From Clostridia bacterium (GTDB lineage Bacteria > Bacillota > Clostridia > TANB77 > CAG-508), in contig JAFUWA010000013.1 of assembly GCA_017477355.1 (NCBI GenBank), positions 1 to 44,342 on the forward strand: a stretch of 44,342 bases of DNA, given 5' to 3'. Every line of letters begins with the position of its first letter. Position 1 is the first letter of the stretch. The notes beneath the pieces were generated by a model that was not told where the DNA came from, did not search any database, and saw nothing but the letters and a program-made list of their open reading frames with translations. This document shows, one piece after another, positions 1 through 8,532 of this stretch. The position numbers and the translations under genes were made by a program.

Positions 1-861
1 AAATATCGTTCTGGGTTAACGAATTATTTAATAGATACGGGAGATGAGGTAATACTTGTTGATACTGGATTACCTTTTGGAACACCTGAAGAAGTACCTG
101 ATGAAAATACTGCTATATATACAGGTAAAGATATAGCAAGCTATATGGATGCTTTTAAAGAACTTGGATATAAACCTGAAGATGTTACTAAAATCCTTTT
201 AACTCATAGACACAATGATCATTCTGGAGAACTTGCATCATTTCCTAATGCTAAGATATATGTAAATGAAGAAGAACTAGGAGCTGAAGAATTAAAAGGA
301 ATTGATAATATAGAACCTGTGAAATTTACAGATGGAGCATATTATAATTTCCCAGAGAGTCAAACGATTAGAGAAGGTATTCATTATATAAAGGCAAAAG
401 GACATACAAGAGGCAATAGCATCGTAATTGTAGAAAATGATGGATTATTTTATATGATTCATGGAGATATTACTTATACAGATGAAGCATTGTATGAGAA
501 TAAACTTTCAATTGTATTTGATGATAAAGAAGCAGCAAGAGAAACATTAAATCGAGTTCGTGAATTTATTACGAATCATCCAACAGTATATCTTTCTACA
601 CATACTCCTTCAGGTTATGAAAATTTAGAAAACAAAAAGGTTGTTGATTTAAACAATCCACCGGAAACAATACCAGTTGGAGAAGTTGTATTTAAAACAG
701 CAACTGGCAAATATGTATGTTCAGTTTGTGGGTATGTATATGATCCGGAAATGGGAGATCCAGATCACGGAATTCCAGCAGGAACAAGATTTGAAGATTT
801 ACCAGAAGATTGGCATTGCCCAAGATGCAAACAAAGTAAAGATAGATTTAATAGAGCATAA
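1..861 (+). CDS. MBL-fold metallo-hydrolase fused to rubredoxin (5' end outside window)
   Basis: The reading frame is open from base 1, so the N-terminus is missing and the first visible ATG (145) is internal. The N-terminal part is a metallo-beta-lactamase fold: a hydrophobic strand ending in DTG, the metal-binding motif HRHNDH (about visible residues 69-74), then GHTRGN and an HGD motif. The last 50 residues are a complete rubredoxin with cysteine pairs at visible residues 240/243 and 273/276 (CSVCG and CPRC), which bind one iron. The family fits a hydrolase or flavin-independent oxidoreductase with a built-in electron-transfer module, probably cytosolic and oxygen- or thiol-stress related. 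The substrate cannot be told from sequence. A terminator follows directly. Confidence 0.9.
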   Translation, partial: KYRSGLTNYLIDTGDEVILVDTGLPFGTPEEVPDENTAIYTGKDIASYMDAFKELGYKPEDVTKILLTHRHNDHSGELASFPNAKIYVNEEELGAEELKGIDNIEPVKFTDGAYYNFPESQTIREGIHYIKAKGHTRGNSIVIVENDGLFYMIHGDITYTDEALYENKLSIVFDDKEAARETLNRVREFITNHPTVYLSTHTPSGYENLENKKVVDLNNPPETIPVGEVVFKTATGKYVCSVCGYVYDPEMGDPDHGIPAGTRFEDLPEDWHCPRCKQSKDRFNRA

Positions 862-878
862 GTATTGAATTATACAAA

Positions 879-910
879 AAGACTGATAATAAATTACAAT
901 TATCAGTCTT
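879..910. terminator. Bidirectional intrinsic terminator
   Basis: A perfect 12-bp stem (AAGACTGATAAT at 879-890, ATTATCAGTCTT at 899-910) closes an 8-nt loop. It is flanked by A-runs on the left and T-runs on the right, so it can end both the rubredoxin fusion gene and the convergent gene that stops at 911. Confidence 0.9.
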
Positions 911-1843
911 TTATATATCATATTGAATTACTTTTTTCATTTTGGGAAAAGCATAAAAATAACTATTGGAACTATTTTCAAATAAAATGTATAAATGATT
1001 ATCTTTTTCAAATAAGCCTTCTGCCATTGGTGGAAGGTTTATTTTTTGAACTAAATTCTTTTTATCAAAATGATAATAAGGAATTTGCTGACCATTTAAT
1101 TCGTAATATTCATAATTTTCTTCTAAAACATTTTCGTAAATACTTAATTTAGAATGAATTAGATTCGTAAAAGAACTTGTAAATATGAAGTGATTATCAG
1201 AAGTAATTGTCATTCCTTGAACCATCTTTGGTAAGGAGATAATATAGTTAGGAGTAGAGTAGTCCAAGTTATTTGTGGAATATCCTAGTAACAAAGGATT
1301 GTTGTTTGGAACTGGATAAAATGGATTTAAGAAAAAGTCTCCAATCCAAAGAACTCCATCATTATAATAAGAAAAATCTCCTCTATTAGAAAGTGTTTCT
1401 GCTTTATTAGGTTGAATAGAATTTTCGTTAGTGTTGACAATCTCTTCTAGAGAATATTCATTGACTTCATAATCACTGGTAATCCAAACAGTTTCATCAT
1501 TTGTTGCAATTCCACCGACATGATTGGTATTATTGGTCCCATCTATTTTTAATAAATCTAATTCTTTCAATAATTTTCCAGTTTTAAAACCAGTTACATA
1601 TAATTTACTAACTTTGCCTTTGCTATTATAAGAAGTTTGTAAAACGATTTGGTATTTTTCAGAATAAGCAAGACCTTGTGGAACATAGTTAGACTGATTG
1701 CCTTGAACGTCAAATGCTTCTATATATTCCTTTTTATGAATTAGATAAGATAGATTTAGTCTAATATAATCTAAGACAAGGATAAAAAGAATAATGATTA
1801 TTATCATAATTACTACTTTTAATACTTTTTTTATATACTTCAT
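911..1843 (-). CDS. Membrane-anchored propeller-like protein of unknown function
   Basis: A 310-residue protein with one strongly hydrophobic N-terminal segment (about residues 8-27) after a lysine-rich start, so probably an uncleaved anchor with the rest outside the cell. The body contains repeated strand-like blocks, including VPQGLAYS, KLYVTGFKTGKLL, NHVGGIATNDETVWITSDYE and VQGMTITSDNHFIFTSS. This spacing is typical of beta-propeller proteins that are monitored by short repeats, but no family signature is certain. It faces away from the next gene and ends at a bidirectional terminator. It could be a propeller-type binding or scaffold protein; a function cannot be named. Confidence 0.7.
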   Translation of the reverse strand: MKYIKKVLKVVIMIIIIILFILVLDYIRLNLSYLIHKKEYIEAFDVQGNQSNYVPQGLAYSEKYQIVLQTSYNSKGKVSKLYVTGFKTGKLLKELDLLKIDGTNNTNHVGGIATNDETVWITSDYEVNEYSLEEIVNTNENSIQPNKAETLSNRGDFSYYNDGVLWIGDFFLNPFYPVPNNNPLLLGYSTNNLDYSTPNYIISLPKMVQGMTITSDNHFIFTSSFTNLIHSKLSIYENVLEENYEYYELNGQQIPYYHFDKKNLVQKINLPPMAEGLFEKDNHLYILFENSSNSYFYAFPKMKKVIQYDI

Positions 1844-1931
1844 AATTACCTCGATTCGAATTGGATAAATTCATTATAAATGATTCTGTATAAGAAAACA
1901 ACATAATTAATCAATAAAAAAAGAGTAATCG

Positions 1932-1961
1932 TTTACAAATAGCTAAAGATTGTGATAAAAT
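1932..1961 (+). promoter_or_regulatory. Sigma-A-type promoter for the TSCPD-cls pair
   Basis: TTTACA at 1932-1937 and TAAAAT at 1956-1961 are separated by 18 nt. They lie 35 nt upstream of the 1997 start codon. Confidence 0.7.
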
Positions 1962-1996
1962 AGTGTCAGAAAAATAATGAATTAAGGAGCAAAAAA

Positions 1997-2275
1997 ATGG
2001 AATATAGATATAGGCCAAATGGAGTATGTTCTTCAGAAATGATTTTTGAAATTGATGAAAATGATATAGTTCAAGATTTAAAAGTAGTTAATGGATGTGA
2101 CGGAAATTTGAAAGGAATTAGTGCTTTAGTAAAAGGAATGAAAGTAGATGAAGTGATTGAAAAGCTGTCAGGAATTTTATGTGGATTTAAATCTACATCT
2201 TGTCCAGACCAAATTTCAAAAGCTTTAGAAGAATATAAAGCTAAAAGAGGTGATAATTATGCAAATGGCAATTAA
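1997..2275 (+). CDS. TSCPD domain protein
   Basis: A 92-residue protein with the small conserved TSCPD domain: an N-terminal beta region (RPNGVCSSEMIFEID), the motif NGCDGNLKGISALVKGM and the defining STSCPDQISKAL near the C-terminus. In other proteins this domain occurs alone or at the C-terminus of vitamin B12-dependent ribonucleotide reductases, where its paired cysteines suggest a metal or redox role. Here it stands alone. It is preceded by AAGGAG and overlaps the following cardiolipin synthase by 17 nt, so the two are translationally coupled. Confidence 0.85.
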   Translation: MEYRYRPNGVCSSEMIFEIDENDIVQDLKVVNGCDGNLKGISALVKGMKVDEVIEKLSGILCGFKSTSCPDQISKALEEYKAKRGDNYANGN

Positions 2276-3758
2276 AAAAGGTATTGTTGTAATATTGGGA
2301 GTATTTTTCCAGATAATATTTTCTCTATTTATTTATCTATTTTTAATAGAAAATTTTGCAATCATTCAAATTTTCTATTCAATTATTGGATTCTTACTTG
2401 TATTAGCATTGGTTAGAAATAGCAGAAGCTATTCTTATACATTGCCTTGGATTATTATTTTAATTTTAGTTCCATTATTAGGAACTATTTTATATTTAAT
2501 TATTGGTAAGAATAAATTAAGAAGTAAAACTTTGAAGAGAATTGTAAAAAGTACAGAAGAAAGTCAAAAATATTTGATACAAGACGAAAAAATAAGAGAA
2601 GAGTTTCAAGAAAATGGCAAAATAAAATATATTAGTGACTATACTGGATTTCCAGTAACTAAAAATAATGATGTTTCTTATTATCCCCTTGGAGAAGAAG
2701 CGTTTGAAGCAATGTTAGAAGAATTGAAGAAGGCAGAAAAATTCATTTTCTTTGAATATTTTATTGTAGCGCCAGGAAAAATGTGGAGTTCCATTTTAGA
2801 TATCTTAAAAGAAAAAGCTCAAAATGGATTAGATGTTAGAGTAATGTATGACGATTTCGGTTGTGTTGCTACTTTGCCAAATTTTTATCCTCAAGAATTA
2901 GAAAAATTTGGAATTAAATGTGTTGTTTTTAATAAGTTAAATCCGATTGCGGGCGTATTTATGAATAATCGAGATCATAGAAAAATACTAGTTATTGATG
3001 GAAAAGTTGCATTTTCAGGTGGAATCAATATTGCAGATGAATATATTAATGTGAATAGTAAGTACGGACATTGGAAAGACAATGGATTTAAAGTTTCAGG
3101 AGATGCAGTTTGGAATTACACAGTTATGTTTTTAACAATGTGGAGTGCTTTTCGTAAAGAGGATGAAGATTTTACAAAATTCAAATTTGACTTTAAAGAT
3201 AAACAAAAAGAAAATGGATTTGTAGTTCCTTATGGAGAAACTCCATTAGATGATGAGATAACAGGAGAAGATGTTTACCTAAATATCATTAATCAAGCTA
3301 ATAAATATGTTTATATTTTTACACCGTATTTAATTATTGATACAGATATGATAAATAGTTTGAACTTAGCTGCTAAAAGAGGAGTTGACGTTCGTATTGT
3401 TATTCCGGGAATCCCAGATAAGAAAATTGTTTATACAGTTTCAGAGTCTTATTTAGAAACTTTAGTAAAGAGTGGAGTAAAAATTTATAAATATACACCA
3501 GGGTTTGTTCATAGTAAAGTTTTTGTTTCAGATGACCATGTAGCAACTTGTGGGACAATTAATATGGATTATAGAAGTTTATATCTACATTTTGAATGTG
3601 GATGTTATTTTGAAGATGTAGATGTTATTCAAGATATCAAAAAGGACTTGGATGAAACGATTAAGAAAAGCCATGAGGTAACCAAAGAAGAAGCATTGCC
3701 AAAACTATTAAAAGGAACTTGGCAAGCATTATTACGATTAGTGGCACCATTAATGTAA
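2259..3758 (+). CDS. cls: Cardiolipin synthase
   Basis: About 499 residues. Two N-terminal hydrophobic segments (roughly residues 8-27 and 33-50, then 60-80 near PWIIILILVPLLG) anchor the protein. Two phospholipase D HKD motifs follow, HRKILVIDG and HSKVFVSDD, the pair that catalyses transfer between two phosphatidylglycerol molecules to give cardiolipin at the membrane. I chose the ATG at 2259 because AGAGG lies 8 nt upstream; a GTG at 2250 is possible. The length is normal for bacterial Cls. The gene overlaps the TSCPD gene and is followed, 30 nt later, by an HMA protein. Confidence 0.95.
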   Translation: MQMAIKKGIVVILGVFFQIIFSLFIYLFLIENFAIIQIFYSIIGFLLVLALVRNSRSYSYTLPWIIILILVPLLGTILYLIIGKNKLRSKTLKRIVKSTEESQKYLIQDEKIREEFQENGKIKYISDYTGFPVTKNNDVSYYPLGEEAFEAMLEELKKAEKFIFFEYFIVAPGKMWSSILDILKEKAQNGLDVRVMYDDFGCVATLPNFYPQELEKFGIKCVVFNKLNPIAGVFMNNRDHRKILVIDGKVAFSGGINIADEYINVNSKYGHWKDNGFKVSGDAVWNYTVMFLTMWSAFRKEDEDFTKFKFDFKDKQKENGFVVPYGETPLDDEITGEDVYLNIINQANKYVYIFTPYLIIDTDMINSLNLAAKRGVDVRIVIPGIPDKKIVYTVSESYLETLVKSGVKIYKYTPGFVHSKVFVSDDHVATCGTINMDYRSLYLHFECGCYFEDVDVIQDIKKDLDETIKKSHEVTKEEALPKLLKGTWQALLRLVAPLM

Positions 3759-3788
3759 AATTATTTTGAGAGAGGAATATCAATAGAT

Positions 3789-3995
3789 ATGAAAGAAATT
3801 ATTTTAAATGTAGATGGAATGATGTGTAGTGGCTGTGAAAATAGAGTTCAAAATGCATTAAAAACAATCAAAGGTGTAAAAGAAGTAAAAGCAAGTCATG
3901 AAGAAAAGAAAGTTCAAATCATTTTAAAACAAGATGTAGATGAGCAAATTTTTAAAGATAAAATTGCTGATCTTGGATATGAGGTTATAGAATAA
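3789..3995 (+). CDS. Heavy-metal-associated (HMA) domain protein, CopZ-like
   Basis: A 68-residue single HMA domain. It has the metal-binding loop MMCSGCENRV (a CxxC pair near residues 12-15), then VKEVKAS and the C-terminal LGYEV, matching the ferredoxin-like fold of copper chaperones. Small free-standing HMA proteins carry Cu(I) to a P-type ATPase. No such ATPase is in this window, so the partner must be elsewhere. The Shine-Dalgarno sequence (GAGAGG) is unusually distant from the ATG. Confidence 0.88.
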   Translation: MKEIILNVDGMMCSGCENRVQNALKTIKGVKEVKASHEEKKVQIILKQDVDEQIFKDKIADLGYEVIE

Positions 3996-4021
3996 ATCTT
4001 GAGAAAATTTTTTCAAAAAAC

Positions 4022-4050
4022 TTACATCAAAGAAAAAAATGTGCTATAAT
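4022..4050 (+). promoter_or_regulatory. Promoter of the MATE leader transcript
   Basis: TTACAT (4022-4027), 17-nt spacer and a consensus TATAAT (4045-4050). Transcription would start near 4057, just upstream of the leader hairpin. Confidence 0.8.
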
Positions 4051-4068
4051 ATAAAAAGTTGTGTAGCA

Positions 4069-4110
4069 AATAAGCGTAAGTCCAAACAAGGACTTGACGC
4101 TTATTTTTTT
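4069..4110 (+). terminator. Terminator-like hairpin in the MATE leader (attenuator candidate)
   Basis: Left arm AATAAGCGTAAGTCC (4069-4083), 6-nt loop and right arm 4090-4105 form a long stem with a single mismatched bulge, followed by eight T. It lies between a strong promoter and the MATE start codon, so it should end most transcripts after about 55 nt unless it is relieved. Confidence 0.75.
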
Positions 4111-4141
4111 GCGCAAAAAAATAAAATAAGAAGGAGTAGAA

Positions 4142-5534
4142 ATGAAACAGTTAGATTTAGGAAATGAAAAGATTGGAAAATTGATTAAAACATTCGCAAT
4201 ACCATGTGTAATTAGCATGATTGTTGCAGCACTATATAATATAGTGGATCAGATTTTTATTGGATGGAGTGAAGCAGGCGCATATGGAAATGCTGCAACC
4301 AATATTGTTTATCCATTTACAGTTATTTCTCTTGCTTTTGCACTTTTAGTTGGTGATGGCGCAGCTGCTTTATTTAGCTTATCATTAGGAGCCAAAGATA
4401 ATAAGAAAGCTAATAAAAGTATTGGAAATGGCTTGATTATATTAGTTTTTATCTCTATTATTTTAATGTCAATAGGATTAATTTTTGACAGTAAAATATT
4501 GAGAATATTTGGTGGAAATCCAAAAGAAGTAGAATGTTATCATTATGCGAAAACTTATTTGAGAATCATTTGCTATGGTTTGCCATTTTATATTATTGGG
4601 CAAGGATTAAATGCTTCCATAAGAAATGATGGAAGTCCTAAATATGCAATGATTGCAACAGTAGTTGGAGCGATTGCTAATATTATTTTAGATCCGATTT
4701 TTATTTTTGTATTTAAAATGAGCGTAAGAGGAGCAGCAATTGCAACTGTAATTGGTCAAATATTAACATTTTTAGTCAGTATCTTATATTTAAGAAAAAC
4801 GAAAGGTTTTAAGATTGATAAAGAGTCGGTAAAATTGGATTTTAAAGTTTGTAAAAGCTTGTTAGATTTGGGCCTTGCATCATTAATTACGCAACTTGCA
4901 ATCGTTATTATTATTGCTGTTGCTAATAATTTAGTAGGAAAATTTGGATATACAACAGTTGCTTCTACAGGAGAAGTATATGGAGTTGTTACTCCACTTG
5001 CAGTTATTGGAATATGTATGAAAATTTTTGGAATCGTTATTTCAATTGTAGTAGGAATTGCTTTAGGTGGTATGCCAATTATTGGATTTAATATGGGAGC
5101 AGGCAATTTTAAAAGAGTAAAAGAGACTATTAAGTATATTTTGATTACAAACTTTATCATTGGAACAATTGCGTTTGCAATATTCCAAATTTTTCCAGAT
5201 GCGATTATTAATATTTTTGGAAAGCGGAAATTCTCCAGAATATATGGAATATGCAAGATTTTGCTTAAAGATATTTTTAGGCGGAATTATTTTGACTTGT
5301 ATTATAAAAACAACTTCTATTTTATTACAATCAATGGGCTCAAGTTTTAAATCAACGATTCTTGCATTATCAAGAGATGTTATTTTCTTTGTGCCAGCAA
5401 TTGTTTTGATTGCCAATCTCTCTAGAAGTGTTGTAACAATGCTTTGGAGTTCTATTGTTGCAGATATTCTCGCATTTATTACAGCAGTCATTTTATTGAG
5501 AATTGAATTTAAGAAAATGAATAAAATTGGATAA
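4142..5534 (+). CDS. MATE-family multidrug/Na+ antiporter, read through a +1 shift at CGG 5225
   Basis: The protein begins with the MATE N-terminus (IGKLIKTFAIPCVISMIVAALYNIVDQIFIG) and has about twelve hydrophobic segments. The zero frame runs to codon 361 (lysine) and then meets CGG at 5225-5227. In that frame the protein ends prematurely at 5350 with unrelated residues. Skipping the C and reading GGA at 5226 gives FGKGNSPEYMEYA and the remaining MATE helices to a TAA at 5532-5534, about 463 residues in all, a normal family length. MATE proteins export cationic drugs and metabolites against Na+ or H+. A decayed gene is the alternative, but the lesion is the same as at six other sites. Leader attenuation is likely. 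Confidence 0.85.
5225..5227 (+). other. In-frame CGG, +1 frameshift site 1 (MATE)
   Basis: Zero-frame reading is GGA AAG CGG AAA. The family continues as GGA AAG (C) GGA AAT, giving G-K-G-N. Confidence 0.85.
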
Positions 5535-5540
5535 GAAAAA

Positions 5541-5582
5541 AAGCAAGCAATGATTGAAAATTGCTTGCTTTTATGCTATAAT
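5541..5582 (+). promoter_or_regulatory. Overlapping terminator and promoter between MATE and grpB-like gene
   Basis: Stem AAGCAAGCAA (5541-5550) with TTGCTTGCTT (5561-5570) followed by T-rich DNA terminates the MATE transcript. The loop contains TTGAAA (5554-5559), which with TATAAT at 5577-5582 (17-nt spacer) makes the promoter of the next gene. Confidence 0.75.
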
Positions 5583-5611
5583 GAAGACAAAATTGTAAAA
5601 AGGAGGGGAAT

Positions 5612-6130
5612 ATGGGATTAAAAGTAGGAACAGTAAAGCTAGAAAAATATAATGCAAATTGGAAAAATGAATTTTTAAAAGAAAAAGAAAATCTAGAAAA
5701 AGTCTTTGGAAAATTAGCGCTTCAAGTTGAACATGTTGGTTCTACTTCTATTGAAGGAATATCTGCTAAACCAATTATAGATATTCTAGTTGCAATAAAT
5801 CGTTTTAGCGATTTTGAAGCAGTAAGAGAGTATTTTTCAAAAGAACCATATTCGGTAAAAGAAGATTCTTCTCCTGATGAAATTTTAGTAAGAAAAGGTC
5901 CTGAAGATAATAGAACACATTTTATCCATGTTGTAGAAATGAATGGTAAGAAATATAAGGATACTCTTGCTTTTAGAGATTATATAAGAACACACGAAGA
6001 GGACAAAAAAGCGTATGAGAAATTGAAAGTTAATTTAGCAGAAAAATATGCTAATGATAGAAAATCTTATACAGCTTCAAAAAATGATTTTATTCAAGAA
6101 ATCATTAGGAAGGCCTATGAAGAAAAATAG
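5612..6130 (+). CDS. GrpB-like protein (UPF0157, nucleotidyltransferase fold)
   Basis: A 172-residue protein of normal family length. Diagnostic stretches are VKLEKYNANWKNEF at the N-terminus, the nucleotidyltransferase-like HVGSTSIEGISAKPIIDILV (GS and D-x-D-type pattern) around residues 47-66, and HFIHVVE in the second half. GrpB proteins resemble minimal nucleotidyltransferases; the substrate is unknown. A strong AGGAGG precedes the ATG. The gene has its own promoter embedded in the upstream terminator and is followed closely by the YjbR-MGMT fusion. Confidence 0.9.
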   Translation: MGLKVGTVKLEKYNANWKNEFLKEKENLEKVFGKLALQVEHVGSTSIEGISAKPIIDILVAINRFSDFEAVREYFSKEPYSVKEDSSPDEILVRKGPEDNRTHFIHVVEMNGKKYKDTLAFRDYIRTHEEDKKAYEKLKVNLAEKYANDRKSYTASKNDFIQEIIRKAYEEK

Positions 6131-6154
6131 ATTAAATATTGAAAAGAGAAAAAT

Positions 6155-7153
6155 ATGAGAAATTTATCTGATGTACTAAGAAATAAAGCAATAGATAGTA
6201 ATCAATTAATTCAATATGGCTTCATCCAAAAAGATGGAAAATATATTTTTAGAAAAAATATTCTAGATGACCAATTTGAAGTTGTAGTAGAAGTCCAAAA
6301 AGAAACAATGAAATCAAAACTAATAGATCTTTTTGGAGAAGAAGAATATGTATTAGTGGATGTAGAAGATGCGCAAGGAGAGTTTGTGGGAAAGGTTCGT
6401 GGGGCTTATGAGAATATTTTGAACGATATTATTGAAAAATGTACAACTGCAAATATTTTTAAACAAAATCAAACCAAAGAAGTAATAGAATATATTCGAA
6501 AAAAGTATCATGATGAGTTAGAGTTTTTGTGGGAAAAGTATGATGATAATGCTATTTGGAGAAATAAGCAAAATCAAAAATGGTATGGTGCATTACTTAC
6601 TGTAAAAGAAGATAGATTAGGCGGTAGTAGTGATAAAACAATTGAAGTATTAGATTTGAGATATCAAAAAGAAGAAATAGAAAAGATAGTAGATGGTCAA
6701 AAAGTTTTTCCTGGTTATCACATGAATAAAAAAAGTTGGATTACAGTAAAGTTAGATGATACCTTAAAAACGCCAGAGATAGAAAATTTGATTGATAATA
6801 GTTATCATTTATCAGTAGGCACAAAAAGTGGAGAGACTGTGAATAACTTAATGCAAAAAATGTTAGATTATCTAACAACAATTCCAAAAGGAAAGGTTGT
6901 TACATATAAACAAGTAGCAGAATTTTTGGGAAACAAAGGCTTAGCTAGAGTTGTTGGAAATATGCTACATCAGAATCCTGACGGAGATAAATATCCTTGT
7001 TATAAAGTTTTAAATAGTAAAGGAGAATTGGCAGAAGCATTCGTTTTTGGTGGAAAAAATGTGCAAAAAGAAAGACTAGAAAACGATGGAATTAATGTAG
7101 AAGATGGAAAAGTGGATTTGAAAATTTATCAATGGAAAATGGAAAAATATTAG
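6155..7153 (+). CDS. MmcQ/YjbR DNA-binding domain fused to O6-alkylguanine alkyltransferase domain
   Basis: About 332 residues. Residues 1-120 are a region with FRKNILDDQFEVVVEV and an acidic YVLVDVEDAQGEFVGKV segment. Residues 125-225 match MmcQ/YjbR proteins (LRYQKEEIEKIVDGQKVFPGYHMNKKSWITVKLD). The last 95 residues are the alkyltransferase helix-turn-helix domain: IPKGKVVTYKQVAEFLGN, then YPCYKV, in which Cys282 is the alkyl-accepting residue and the usual PCHR is changed to PCYK, and finally QKERLENDGI. The likely role is direct repair or sensing of O6-alkylguanine. It follows the grpB-like gene after 24 nt. Confidence 0.88.
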   Translation: MRNLSDVLRNKAIDSNQLIQYGFIQKDGKYIFRKNILDDQFEVVVEVQKETMKSKLIDLFGEEEYVLVDVEDAQGEFVGKVRGAYENILNDIIEKCTTANIFKQNQTKEVIEYIRKKYHDELEFLWEKYDDNAIWRNKQNQKWYGALLTVKEDRLGGSSDKTIEVLDLRYQKEEIEKIVDGQKVFPGYHMNKKSWITVKLDDTLKTPEIENLIDNSYHLSVGTKSGETVNNLMQKMLDYLTTIPKGKVVTYKQVAEFLGNKGLARVVGNMLHQNPDGDKYPCYKVLNSKGELAEAFVFGGKNVQKERLENDGINVEDGKVDLKIYQWKMEKY

Positions 7154-7199
7154 AAGAACTAACAGAAAAATATATGAAAGAATTGGAGGAAGTATTAAA

Positions 7200-7436
7200 A
7201 TGAGTTACCAGTTAAGTAAAAAAACAAAAGAAATTATTTCAAGAAAGATAGGGATTCCTTATGAGAAATTGCTAGAAATGGATGACGAAGAGATAGAGGC
7301 ACATATCGAGAAAAAAATAGGTAAGAAAATTACATGGCCTAAAGGAGCCAAAGTGGATGGATTACCAATAAGAACAATGGAATCTGTAGATAAAAGAATA
7401 GACGAGATTGTAAAAGATGTTGGAGATGAAAGATAA
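7200..7436 (+). CDS. Small protein of unknown function
   Basis: A 78-residue charged, soluble protein with no family I can name. It starts MSYQLSKKTKEIIS and has a central acidic helix (MDDEEIEAHIEKKIGKK) and a short WPKGAKVDGLP stretch. GGAGGA lies at a good distance from the ATG. It sits between the alkyltransferase fusion and 5-formyltetrahydrofolate cyclo-ligase on the same strand with short gaps, so it is probably cotranscribed with them. Confidence 0.7.
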   Translation: MSYQLSKKTKEIISRKIGIPYEKLLEMDDEEIEAHIEKKIGKKITWPKGAKVDGLPIRTMESVDKRIDEIVKDVGDER

Positions 7437-7450
7437 GGACGAATCTGTTT

Positions 7451-7999
7451 ATGGAAAAGAAAATACTAAGAAAGAGGTATCTTGAAATAAGAAAGAAAAT
7501 TAAAGATAGATCTCAAAAATCAAAAGGGATTTTTGAGAAGATAATTCAAGAAAAAGAATATCAAAATGCTAAAGTAATAGCCTTATATAAAAGCCTAGAA
7601 TCAGAAGTAGATACTTCAGAATTGATAGAATATTCTATAGAACAAGAAAGAATAGTTTGTTTACCCAAAGTAGTAGGAGAAGAGATAAAATTTTATCAGA
7701 TTTCTGAAGCAGAAGAATTCATCAAAAGTAAATTTGGTGTAGAAGAACCAGATGAAAATCCAGAAAAAGAAGTAGCCAAAAATCAAATTGATTTAGTGAT
7801 TGTTCCAGGAGTTTGTTTTGACACTAGAAAAAATAGACTAGGCTTTGGAAAAGGTTACTATGATAGATTTTTAACTGGTACTAATCTCAAAACAATTGGG
7901 ATTTGTTTTGAAGAGCAAATTTTAAAAGATGGATTTTTACCAGTAGAAGAAAATGATGTAAAGATGCAGAAAATTGTGACAGAAGAAAATGTATATTGA
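7451..7999 (+). CDS. 5-formyltetrahydrofolate cyclo-ligase
   Basis: A 182-residue protein of typical length. The N-terminal K-x2-R-R-like segment (KKILRKRYLEIRKKIKDRS) and the C-terminal GFGKGYYDRFL nucleotide/folate-binding motif with VPGVCFD before it identify the enzyme. It converts 5-formyl-THF to 5,10-methenyl-THF with ATP and so recycles a folate inhibitor. The gene ends with TGA, a rare stop here, but the protein ends where the family ends and the terminator follows at once, so this TGA is a real stop. It lies convergent with the HxlR gene. Confidence 0.93.
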   Translation: MEKKILRKRYLEIRKKIKDRSQKSKGIFEKIIQEKEYQNAKVIALYKSLESEVDTSELIEYSIEQERIVCLPKVVGEEIKFYQISEAEEFIKSKFGVEEPDENPEKEVAKNQIDLVIVPGVCFDTRKNRLGFGKGYYDRFLTGTNLKTIGICFEEQILKDGFLPVEENDVKMQKIVTEENVY

Positions 8000-8006
8000 A
8001 AAGTAG

Positions 8007-8042
8007 AAGTTGCATGAAATTTTCATACAACTTCTATTTTTT
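8007..8042. terminator. Bidirectional terminator between convergent genes
   Basis: AGAAGTTG and CAACTTCT arms (about 8006-8034) with a short ATGAAA/TTTCAT inner stem, followed by a T8 run on the plus strand. It serves the cyclo-ligase gene and the HxlR gene whose stop lies inside it. Confidence 0.8.
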
Positions 8043-8360
8043 TTGATTCTTTTCTCTATATTGATTTCCCCATTTAACCATAGAATCCAAAATTGGTTTT
8101 AGGCTTAGACCAGTTTCCGTCAATGAATATTCTACTCTTGGAGGAACTTCAGGATAAACTTTTCTTTTTACTAATCCATCTTGTTCCATTTGTCTTAAGT
8201 TGTTGGTTAATACTTTTTGCGTAATTCCTGTAACTGATTTTTTTAATTCTCCAAATCTTTTCGTTCCTGTTAATAAATCTCTTACAATAATTACTTTCCA
8301 TTTGTTATCAATTAATCCCATTGTTAATTCTACTGGGCAAGCTGGTAATTCTTTTTTCAT
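8034..8360 (-). CDS. HxlR-family winged-helix regulator
   Basis: About 108 residues from the ATG at 8360 (SD AGGAGTG 9 nt upstream); an earlier in-frame ATG at 8375 overlaps that SD and is less likely. The protein has the conserved CPVELTMGLIDNKWKVIIVRDLL start with its single redox-capable cysteine, the recognition region ITQKVLTNNLRQMEQDGLVKRK and the wing VPPRVEYSLTETG, all standard for HxlR. These dimeric regulators sense aldehydes, thiol stress or redox signals. It is divergent from a flavin-binding oxidoreductase gene, which it probably controls through the palindrome between them. Confidence 0.93.
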   Translation of the reverse strand: MKKELPACPVELTMGLIDNKWKVIIVRDLLTGTKRFGELKKSVTGITQKVLTNNLRQMEQDGLVKRKVYPEVPPRVEYSLTETGLSLKPILDSMVKWGNQYREKNQKK

Positions 8361-8451
8361 AAAATCACTCCTCATAAAAATTATAGCAAATATAGATGAA
8401 TTTGTAAATGATAAAACATAATAAAAACCACAATTGTTTCTTTTGGAAACT

Positions 8452-8501
8452 AAGTATCACAAAAGTGCGTACTTGCCAGAAATTAGTAACTTATATATAA
8501 T
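8452..8501 (+). promoter_or_regulatory. Promoter and HxlR-type operator for the divergent gene
   Basis: TTGCCA (8473-8478), 17-nt spacer, TATAAT (8496-8501). An inverted repeat AAGTA-t-CAC / GTG-cg-TACTT (8452-8474) covers the edge of the -35 box, a good site for the adjacent HxlR protein. Confidence 0.65.
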
Positions 8502-8532
8502 AAGGATAATGAAATGAGAAAAGGAGAGAGGT

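Noticed and set aside
4756-5256. Long minus-strand open frames inside MATE and similar ones inside pflB, ldh and htpG.
   Set aside because: No SD, no family, and they overlap well-supported genes; they arise from base composition.
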